From positions 1 to 7,223 of the forward strand of contig JAGLDQ010000187.1 in the NCBI GenBank assembly GCA_023145535.1: 7,223 nucleotides of DNA. Reading direction: 5' to 3'. This DNA comes from Cocleimonas sp. GTDB taxonomy: Bacteria; Pseudomonadota; Gammaproteobacteria; Thiotrichales; Thiotrichaceae. How positions within the stretch are numbered: the first letter of the stretch is position 1; every line of letters begins with the position of its first letter. The notes beneath the pieces are model-generated. The model saw only the letters and a program-made list of their open reading frames with translations. It was not told the origin of the DNA and did no database searches. Below are positions 1 to 5,487 of this stretch, piece after piece. The translations under genes and the position numbers were made by a program.

Positions 1-21
1 CCCTAACATAGGAAAAGAGAA

Positions 22-639
22 ATGATATCAGTCATTGGAAATTTAAAAGGCGGCACCGGTAAAAGCACAGTTGCCTTTAATTTGTCTTTATGGGTTGCGA
101 CTAATCGTAATGTACTGGTTGCTGTTTATGATTTTGACCCTCAAGCAACCTTGACTGATGCCTTAGAAATTAGAACGGAAGATGGTCATCAGCCGAAAAT
201 TAGCCCAAAAAATAATCCGCAAGATTTGGCTAAGGAAAGCAAGGAGACGGAAGTATTAGTTGATATTGGCATGTCCGATATGAATTCTATGCGAGAAGCG
301 ATTCAGGAAGCTGACAGAGTGATTATTCCAATTGCTCCAAGTCAGGCGGATGTTTGGTCGACGCAGCGATTTATTAGTATGGTTAGTGATATTCGTGGTT
401 CTAATATGCCAGAAATGCTTGGTTTTATAAATCGTGCCGATACGCATGTTGCTGTTCGAGAGACAGCAGAGGCATTTGAAGCCTTGTCTACGTTAGATGG
501 AATTAAAATGTTAGATGAAAAATTGTATCAGAGGACGGCATATCGTCGTTCATTTAGTGAGGGGTTAGCTGTTTTTGAGATGGACGGAAAGTCAAAAGCA
601 GCACAGGAAGTAGAGGCTTTGGGGAAAGTGCTGTATTAA
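22..639 (+). CDS. Short ParA/MinD-family partition-type ATPase (orphan)
   Basis: A 205-residue P-loop ATPase of the ParA/Soj/MinD superfamily. The deviant Walker A motif KGGTGKST is at residues 9-16, with signature lysine K9 and catalytic K14. The Walker A' motif YDFDPQ is at 36-41. The Walker B/switch II stretch is VLVDIGMS (78-85), followed by an IIPIAPSQAD strand (101-110). There is no N-terminal helix-turn-helix, so it is the short type, and no amphipathic MinD-like membrane helix is visible at the C-terminus. The start is supported by AGGAAAAGAGA just upstream. No parB-like gene or obvious parS site follows, so a cargo-positioning role (chemoreceptor arrays, organelles, protein clusters) is as likely as DNA partition. 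Family members dimerise on ATP and bind DNA non-specifically. The cargo is unknown; the neighbouring TPR, coiled-coil and GTPase membrane proteins are candidates by proximity only. A VirC1-like orphan ParA is the nearest alternative description. Confidence 0.88.
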   Translation: MISVIGNLKGGTGKSTVAFNLSLWVATNRNVLVAVYDFDPQATLTDALEIRTEDGHQPKISPKNNPQDLAKESKETEVLVDIGMSDMNSMREAIQEADRVIIPIAPSQADVWSTQRFISMVSDIRGSNMPEMLGFINRADTHVAVRETAEAFEALSTLDGIKMLDEKLYQRTAYRRSFSEGLAVFEMDGKSKAAQEVEALGKVLY

Positions 640-648
640 GGCGGTTTC

Positions 649-677
649 TTGTTTGAACCCTAAAACACACTGATAAT
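649..677 (+). promoter_or_regulatory. Possible sigma-70 promoter for the TPR gene
   Basis: TTGTTT (649-654) and GATAAT (672-677) are separated by 17 bases. The -10 matches 5 of 6 consensus positions but the -35 only 3 of 6. It lies in the 105-base gap after the ParA gene. A second -10-like hexamer, TATACT (689-694), has no convincing -35. Pattern match only. Confidence 0.3.
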
Positions 678-694
678 ATTGATAAGATTATACT

Positions 695-727
695 AGGTCA
701 TCTGTTTAAAGATGATAATGATGACCT
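695..727 (+). repeat. Inverted repeat in the leader of the TPR gene
   Basis: AGGTCATC (695-702) is the exact reverse complement of GATGACCT (720-727), with a 17-base spacer. It ends four bases before the Shine-Dalgarno GAGGAG (731-736). In mRNA it would form a hairpin next to the ribosome site; as DNA it could be an operator. No T-tract follows, so it is not an intrinsic terminator. Confidence 0.5.
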
Positions 728-744
728 GTTGAGGAGATAAGATA

Positions 745-1443
745 ATGTATATAGTTCGATGGTTTGTAGGTCATCCAATCGTTGCTCTTTGGGCGCTCAC
801 CATAATTGCTTTGTTACTCAGTATGAGTGGTAACAAAAAACAGGAAGAGGTCGTTGCAGACTCTCATGAAGGTACAAAAGCTACGGAGGTGAAGCATTCT
901 GGGAATACGGAGGCTGGAAAAGTTGATGGTAGTCCAAAAATTAATGCTGATGCGTCACCAGTCGCTACAAATGAACACGTTAATGTCGTGAAGTCTGATG
1001 AAACACCGGCAGCAGTAGTCGCTACTTCATCACAAGCGGCAACCAGCAATTTATTGTCTCCTTCTAATGCTGATGCTGCTGCTGAAAAAGCGGATCAGCA
1101 AATCCCAATGCAAGGTTTGGGTGAAAAATCTATTGAGGATTTATTACTAATGGCAAGAGAGTCCTATTGGAATAATGGACTGGATGAAGCGGCCGAGATT
1201 TATCAGCAATTAATTCAGCGTGAGCCTAACGTTGTTGAACACAAAGGTGAGCTGGGCAATGTCTATTGGAAACAAGGTTTTCCTGAAAAATCGGCAGATC
1301 TTTATGCTGAAATAGCACTCCCTATGATTAAAAATGGTCATGCAGATCGTGTCGCTAATATGGTTGGTTTTATTAAGTTGTTTCATCCAGAAAAAGCGGC
1401 AGAAATAACGAAGACATTACAGGGTTTGGGAAATTTAAAGTAA
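745..1443 (+). CDS. Membrane-anchored TPR protein, hypothetical
   Basis: A 232-residue protein that I cannot assign to a named gene. Residues about 10-28 form one hydrophobic segment ending before GNKKQEE; with R5 and no signal-peptidase-like cleavage site, it reads as an uncleaved anchor. Residues about 30-128 are Ala/Ser/Thr/Asp/Glu/Lys-rich and probably disordered. From about 129, two TPR-like helical pairs follow (129-162, including YWNNGLDEAAEIYQQL, and 163-196, including GNVYWKQGFPEKSADLY), then a partial third (197-228). TPR domains bind proteins, so the likely role is a scaffold held off the membrane by a flexible linker. Which side of the membrane the TPR faces is not certain. The start has an excellent Shine-Dalgarno, GAGGAG (731-736), 8 bases upstream. 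It sits between a ParA-like ATPase and a second single-pass membrane protein, which suggests a shared assembly, by context only. Confidence 0.8.
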   Translation: MYIVRWFVGHPIVALWALTIIALLLSMSGNKKQEEVVADSHEGTKATEVKHSGNTEAGKVDGSPKINADASPVATNEHVNVVKSDETPAAVVATSSQAATSNLLSPSNADAAAEKADQQIPMQGLGEKSIEDLLLMARESYWNNGLDEAAEIYQQLIQREPNVVEHKGELGNVYWKQGFPEKSADLYAEIALPMIKNGHADRVANMVGFIKLFHPEKAAEITKTLQGLGNLK

Positions 1444-1495
1444 CAAAGTTAGCTGTAATTCGCACAGAAATTTATTTCTAGTTGCAATAACATCG

Positions 1496-1539
1496 CAAAG
1501 GTTATTTGCCCAAAAAATGTTTTGGAAAGATAACCTTTG
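1496..1539. repeat. 44-base stem-loop after the TPR gene
   Basis: CAAAGGTTAT (1496-1505) pairs perfectly with ATAACCTTTG (1530-1539), and inside it CCAAAA (1510-1515) pairs with TTTTGG (1520-1525) around an AATG loop. The two stems are separated by a nearly symmetric 4/4 internal loop. It lies about 50 bases after the TPR stop in a 209-base gap that is otherwise featureless. No U-tract follows, so it is not a textbook rho-independent terminator. It could stabilise the 3' end of the upstream mRNA, be a dispersed palindromic repeat, or bind a protein. Confidence 0.6.
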
Positions 1540-1652
1540 AAATGATTTAAGCAGGAATAAAAGAATTTCTATGCCCGCTTTTTGGGTGAAAATAAGATGG
1601 GTAAGTTTGTTTTTGAACTTCCATAAAGTAGATAACGGGTATAGGTGATAAA

Positions 1653-2327
1653 ATGCCGCAAAATAGCGATTTAAATAAGGATTATGTAAAAGATTTAGAA
1701 CTCGAATTAAGAACATTTGAGCAAAAATCAGAAGGGAGTGATAAGACGATGCGTCTTATCGTTTACCCTGCAATATTTGCCTTTATTGTTTTGGCAAGTT
1801 ACGGCTTCTATTTGATTCAATCATTAGCATCGGATGTCAATAATATGGCCGGTACGATGGAAAAAATGGCGAACTCTGTTGACCGAAATATGGAGTCAAT
1901 TTCCGATACGATGAAAGATATGAATGGAGATGTTAGTAATTTAACATCAACCATTAGGGGCATGTCGGGTGATATTGGTGATATGAGTCGTAATACCAAG
2001 ACAATGGTTAATAGCTTGGGAGGCATGAAGGCGGCGACCTATGATATGGCGGCTTCGACGAATAATATGCAACGTGATATGTGGAGTCTTAATCAAAATA
2101 TTTCGACGCCGCTTAGTATGATGAATAAATTTCTCCCGTGGAAGAATAATAGTGCAGGGCCTTTTCCAGGCTCTATAGCGCCGTTACCACCCTCTTACTA
2201 TCCCGCACCAAAACAAAATTTACCCATTCAGCAAATGCTTCCTTTACCGGTACTTCCTGCAATTCCTGCGCTTAAAGGCAGTAATGGTCAGAGTTCTTTA
2301 GGCACGTTACCAAACAATGGTGTGTAG
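1653..2327 (+). CDS. Membrane-anchored Met-rich coiled-coil protein, hypothetical
   Basis: A 224-residue protein that I do not recognise. A charged N-terminal stretch (1-34) precedes one transmembrane helix (about 35-57). K31 and R34 just before the helix favour N-in, so the rest probably faces the periplasm. Residues 62-146 keep an unbroken heptad register: the d positions are V62, M69, V76, I83, M90, L97, M104, M111, M118, M125, M132, M139 and L146, and the a positions are mostly A, M, V, I or T. This predicts a rod-like oligomer roughly 12 heptads long. Residues about 168-206 are rich in Pro, Leu and Tyr and are probably extended. The ATG is preceded by AGGTG (1643-1647). The rod resembles signalling coiled coils of chemoreceptors only in general form; no receptor motifs are visible. 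It lies between the TPR and EHD-like GTPase genes, so a role as spacer or scaffold in an envelope complex is plausible but unproven. Confidence 0.78.
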   Translation: MPQNSDLNKDYVKDLELELRTFEQKSEGSDKTMRLIVYPAIFAFIVLASYGFYLIQSLASDVNNMAGTMEKMANSVDRNMESISDTMKDMNGDVSNLTSTIRGMSGDIGDMSRNTKTMVNSLGGMKAATYDMAASTNNMQRDMWSLNQNISTPLSMMNKFLPWKNNSAGPFPGSIAPLPPSYYPAPKQNLPIQQMLPLPVLPAIPALKGSNGQSSLGTLPNNGV

Positions 2328-2330
2328 AAA

Positions 2331-2358
2331 GCAAGCTATCGTATTCAGTATAGCTTGC
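2331..2358 (+). terminator. Stem-loop directly after the coiled-coil gene, possible weak terminator
   Basis: GCAAGCTAT (2331-2339) and ATAGCTTGC (2350-2358) are perfect 9-bp arms around a 10-base loop, starting three bases after the stop codon. The following CTATTGTTCCTT is T-rich but interrupted, so termination would be partial. A perfect TATAAT lies about 40 bases further on, consistent with a new transcription unit for the GTPase. Confidence 0.45.
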
Positions 2359-2397
2359 CTATTGTTCCTTATGCTTTCCCCTATCTTGCTAAAAATA

Positions 2398-2442
2398 TAT
2401 AATAATCGTGTCATTTGAAAGCTTTTGTATAGATGCCAATAT
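2398..2442 (+). promoter_or_regulatory. Promoter-like sequences before the EHD-like GTPase
   Basis: Two candidates lie in the 233-base gap. TATAAT (2398-2403) is a perfect -10 but its -35 is poor. Further on, TTGAAA (2415-2420) matches sigma-70 and sigma-32 -35 elements; 15 bases after TTGAA comes GCCAATAT (2435-2442), 6 of 8 against the sigma-32 -10 CCCCATNT. A sigma-70 reading of the second would need CAATAT as -10, which is weak. None is proven; AT-rich gaps produce such matches by chance. Confidence 0.25.
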
Positions 2443-2560
2443 CTTGTGCTCTATACGCTTAAACACTTGTGGGGATTAGGCCATTCTGTTTATTTCAACG
2501 TGGTGCTGTGGCTTTTTACAGTGATGGTACTTATGTTTATGTTACTAAAGGATATGTTAA

Positions 2561-4105
2561 ATGACGCCAGATAAAAAAATGATGCACCGTTTAGATCGCT
2601 TGCAAACACATCTAAAACGTGAAAATCCCGTCCTTGTCTCGGTTGTTGATCGTTACCGCAATCTGGATAAAATAGCACAAAAAATAGGTTTGCTAAAAGT
2701 GAGTGAATCTTATGCAACACAAATTTCATGGTGGCCATTAGTTTCAGTGCTAGGTACCTTCTCCGCTGGTAAATCTAGCTTTGTTAATACTTTTTTGGGT
2801 CTTGATCTTCAGGAAACAGGTAATCAGGCGGTTGATGATCGTTTTACCGTGATTACTTATAGTGCTGATAAAGAAGTTCGCACCCTTCCAGGGGTAGCGC
2901 TAGATGGTGATCCACGCTTCCCTTTTTATAAAGTTAGTAAAGAAATAGAAGAGGTTAGTGAGGGTGAAGGGGCGAAGATAGGTAACTATCTGCAAATGAA
3001 GGCAACACCTAGCGAGAAAGTGCGCGGTAAAATCCTTATTGACTCACCAGGGTTTGATGCGGATGAGCAACGCAAATCCATTTTAAAAATTACAGATCAT
3101 ATTATTGGTCTCTCTGATTTAGTGCTGGTGTTATTTGATGCGCGCCATCCTGAGCCAGGTGCAATGCAGGACACGTTAGAGCATTTAGTTCGCGGCGCGC
3201 AACGACGTAATGACAGTAGTAAATTCCTCTTTATTCTTAACCAGATTGATACTTCTGCAAGAGATGATAATCTTGAGCAAATTGTATCTTCATGGCAGAA
3301 GTCATTAATCCAGACAGGGCTTGTCTCAGGAAGCTTCTATGTGATGTATAATGAAGAGCTAGCTGTTCCTGTTGAAGATAAAAATGTATGGCAACGTTAT
3401 GTTTCAAAGCGTGATGCCGATTATAAAAAAATAATGAAGCGCATTGATGGGGTGGATACAGACCGTGTTTATCGTATTACTGGTGCGTTAGAGTCATTAG
3501 CAAATCAGATTGAACAACAAGCAATACCGCAAATTACGCAAGCTAAACAGTCATGGCGCAAGCGCGTACTTTGGATTGATGCAATCATTGGTTCATTATT
3601 GTTGGGCGGCACTTTATTTGCTACTAGCGCATTAGGATTATGGGATTTTTCAGCTATACCATCTCCTCGTTCGTTACTGATCGCCGCTATTGTGTTTGCC
3701 GTGGTGTTCATCGCATTGCACTTTTTTATTCGTCGCAAAGTTGCTAACCGCATTGCTGATTCTTTAGAAACAGATTCCGCTGTTGGAAATATTCAACAAG
3801 CATTTTTGAAAAATACTAAAATATATCGGAGTATTTTCTTTGAGAAGCCCGCAGGTTGGGGGCGAAGAACAATGAATAAGTTGAATGAGGTTCGCCATGA
3901 TATTGAAGTCTTTGTGCAGGACTTGAATGATAAATTTACTAGCCCAGCGGGTGAGGGGCGTAATAGCGAAGAAAAAGAGCAAGGCAAAAGTGATGAGCCT
4001 GCAACACAGCAAGCTGAAATTAAAGAGCAGGATAACAGCAAAGAACACGCTAAGCCTAAGCAGCAAACTAAGGACAGTATAGAAACCAAGGAAGTAAAGT
4101 TGTGA
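2561..4105 (+). CDS. EHD/dynamin-like GTPase with two C-terminal membrane segments
   Basis: A 514-residue dynamin-superfamily NTPase. Motifs in order: G1 GTFSAGKS (65-72); G2 region DRFTVIT (93-99) with T96; G3 DSPG (161-164); G4 NQID (227-230), where the usual NKxD lysine is glutamine. The order around G1-G3 (P-loop, LGL, TG, then DRFTVIT, an acidic loop, 'PG' and 'FPF') recalls eukaryotic EHD proteins and sarcalumenin more than classical bacterial dynamins, so ATP rather than GTP use is possible. A helical part (about 300-335) leads to two transmembrane helices (about 336-358 and 370-392), then a basic RRK and an amphipathic region, ending in a Glu/Lys/Gln-rich disordered tail (about 465-514). 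The predicted role is nucleotide-driven inner-membrane remodelling or tethering. AAAGGA (2547-2552) sits 8 bases before the ATG. Its stop overlaps the hemL start by 4 bases. No dynamin partner gene in tandem is visible. Confidence 0.87.
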   Translation: MTPDKKMMHRLDRLQTHLKRENPVLVSVVDRYRNLDKIAQKIGLLKVSESYATQISWWPLVSVLGTFSAGKSSFVNTFLGLDLQETGNQAVDDRFTVITYSADKEVRTLPGVALDGDPRFPFYKVSKEIEEVSEGEGAKIGNYLQMKATPSEKVRGKILIDSPGFDADEQRKSILKITDHIIGLSDLVLVLFDARHPEPGAMQDTLEHLVRGAQRRNDSSKFLFILNQIDTSARDDNLEQIVSSWQKSLIQTGLVSGSFYVMYNEELAVPVEDKNVWQRYVSKRDADYKKIMKRIDGVDTDRVYRITGALESLANQIEQQAIPQITQAKQSWRKRVLWIDAIIGSLLLGGTLFATSALGLWDFSAIPSPRSLLIAAIVFAVVFIALHFFIRRKVANRIADSLETDSAVGNIQQAFLKNTKIYRSIFFEKPAGWGRRTMNKLNEVRHDIEVFVQDLNDKFTSPAGEGRNSEEKEQGKSDEPATQQAEIKEQDNSKEHAKPKQQTKDSIETKEVKL

Positions 4106-5385
4106 GTAGATCTCAAGAGTTATTTTTAAAGGCAAAAGAAACCATTCCAGGTGGCGTAAATTCCCCTGTAAGAGCATTCAAAAGTGTGGGTGGAACCCCA
4201 TTATTTATAGAAAGAGCAGAAGGGGCGTATCTTTATGACGTTGATGGAAAGCGCTATATTGACTATGTTGGTTCCTTTGGGCCGATGATCGTCGGCCATG
4301 CCAACCCAGAAGTTATCGAAGTCGTACAACAGGCGGCAGTCAAAGGATTAAGTTACGGCGCACCAACCGAAATCGAAATCACCATGGCGGAGCGTATTCA
4401 AGCGCTAATGCCATCGATTGAAATGGTACGTATGGTCAGTTCGGGGACGGAAGCGACCATGTCAGCGATTCGTTTGGCACGTGGTTTTACGGGGCGGGAT
4501 AATATCGTCAAATTTGAAGGGGGCTATCATGGTCATGGTGATTCATTGTTGGTGAAAGCAGGTTCTGGTGCATTAACTTTCGGTGAGCCAAACTCGCCAG
4601 GAGTCCCCGCAGACTTAGCGAAACACACACTGACACTTGATTATAATGCGTGTGAGCAGGTTGAAGCACTCTTTAAAGAGATGGGCGATAGTATTGCCTG
4701 TATTATTGTAGAACCTGTTGCGGGGAATATGAATTGCATTCCACCAGTTGAAGGCTTTTTAGAAACACTACGTGACGTTTGTGATCAATATGGTGCCGTG
4801 CTAATTTTTGATGAAGTGATGACGGGTTTTCGGGTTGCATTAGGTGGCGCGCAATCGGTTTATAAGGTAAAACCTGATTTGACAACACTAGGTAAAATCA
4901 TAGGCGGTGGGATGCCTGTTGGTGCTTTTGGTGGGCGTAAAGATATTATGCAGGCACTATCACCTATTGGACCTGTTTATCAGGCAGGTACTTTATCAGG
5001 CAATCCTATTGCGATGGCAGCAGGGTTAAAGACGCTAGAAATTATCTCTAGAGCGGGTTTCTATGAGGATTTAATCGCAAAGACCACAAAGTTTGTAACA
5101 GATATGAAGATCGTTGCCCGCAAAAATAATATTGCGCTGAGTAGCAATCAAGCAGGTGCAATGTTTGGTCTGTTTTTTTCCGATATTGACGGTATAAAAA
5201 GTTTTTCAGAGGTGACTCAATGTAATATCGAGCGCTTTAATATCTTCTTTCACGCGATGCTGGATGCGGGTGTGAACATTGCGCCTTCTGCTTATGAGAC
5301 AGGTTTTGTTTCAAGCGCGCATACCGAAGCAGACCTGCAACAAACGGTCGATATTGCCGATAAAATATTTGCATCGTTGGATTAA
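4102..5385 (+). CDS. hemL: Glutamate-1-semialdehyde 2,1-aminomutase
   Basis: A 427-residue PLP enzyme of aminotransferase class III; length and sequence closely match E. coli HemL (426). It converts glutamate-1-semialdehyde to 5-aminolevulinate, the second dedicated step of the C5 pathway to haem and other tetrapyrroles, in the cytosol. Visible landmarks are PGGVNSPVRAF (16-26), SSGTEATMSAIRLARG (113-128) for phosphate binding, GYHGHGD (141-147), the DEVMTGFR cofactor segment (237-244), and the Schiff-base lysine K265 in GKIIGGGMPVGAFGG. YQAGTLSGNP (293-302) is also intact. The start is GTG at 4102, inside the stop codon of the preceding GTPase gene, with Shine-Dalgarno AAGGAAG (4088-4094) 7 bases upstream. 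Translation is therefore probably coupled to that gene, although a functional link between haem synthesis and an EHD-like GTPase is not known to me. No terminator is seen before rpoH, so some read-through is possible. Confidence 0.98.
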   Translation: MSRSQELFLKAKETIPGGVNSPVRAFKSVGGTPLFIERAEGAYLYDVDGKRYIDYVGSFGPMIVGHANPEVIEVVQQAAVKGLSYGAPTEIEITMAERIQALMPSIEMVRMVSSGTEATMSAIRLARGFTGRDNIVKFEGGYHGHGDSLLVKAGSGALTFGEPNSPGVPADLAKHTLTLDYNACEQVEALFKEMGDSIACIIVEPVAGNMNCIPPVEGFLETLRDVCDQYGAVLIFDEVMTGFRVALGGAQSVYKVKPDLTTLGKIIGGGMPVGAFGGRKDIMQALSPIGPVYQAGTLSGNPIAMAAGLKTLEIISRAGFYEDLIAKTTKFVTDMKIVARKNNIALSSNQAGAMFGLFFSDIDGIKSFSEVTQCNIERFNIFFHAMLDAGVNIAPSAYETGFVSSAHTEADLQQTVDIADKIFASLD

Positions 5386-5429
5386 ATAAACACTTGTAAA
5401 CAGCAACTAATGAGGAACTATCTCTTCGA

Positions 5430-5456
5430 TTAGCACTCTTACCCTTAGAGTGCTAA
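5430..5456 (+). promoter_or_regulatory. CIRCE operator (HrcA binding site) upstream of rpoH
   Basis: TTAGCACTC (5430-5438), nine bases, then GAGTGCTAA (5448-5456): an exact match to the classical CIRCE inverted repeat with its N9 spacer. CIRCE is the DNA site of HrcA, a repressor whose folding depends on GroEL and which controls groESL and sometimes dnaK operons. Here it stands directly before rpoH and overlaps the likely core promoter, so HrcA is predicted to repress rpoH under non-stress conditions. The hrcA gene itself is not in this window. Confidence 0.95.
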
Positions 5457-5459
5457 AAT
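5430..5459 (+). promoter_or_regulatory. Extended -10 promoter of rpoH, overlapping CIRCE
   Basis: TGCTAAAAT (5451-5459) is an extended -10 (TG, one base, TAAAAT, 5 of 6). TTAGCA (5430-5435) can serve as a 4-of-6 -35 at 18 bases. Both elements are built from the CIRCE arms. Transcription would begin near 5466, giving an untranslated leader of about 21 bases before ATG 5488. A weaker alternative is TTGTAA (5394-5399) with AACTAT (5416-5421), which would place CIRCE in the leader. Either layout lets HrcA block initiation or early elongation. Confidence 0.6.
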
Positions 5460-5487
5460 GTCATCAGACATAAGGAAGAAATACAAT

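Noticed and set aside
1571..1648. 25-residue plus-strand ORF before the coiled-coil gene
   Set aside because: Starts with ATG and ends five bases before the next gene, but its only AGGA is about 14 bases upstream, too far, and the peptide has no recognisable feature.
1435..1716. 93-residue minus-strand ORF spanning the TPR/coiled-coil gap
   Set aside because: It overlaps the start of the well-supported coiled-coil gene and the 44-base hairpin, has no family resemblance, and its Phe/Leu richness is what AT-rich noncoding DNA gives.
3764..4177. Overlapping minus-strand ORFs (3764-4177 and 3793-4116) opposite the GTPase tail
   Set aside because: Antisense shadows of the charged C-terminal tail and hemL start; hydrophobic/Ser-Leu-Cys-rich composition reflects the complement of Glu/Lys/Gln codons.
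5458..5487. Ten extra N-terminal residues of RpoH from ATG 5458
   Set aside because: No Shine-Dalgarno, lies within the predicted -10 and outside the family-typical N-terminus; ATG 5488 is better supported.
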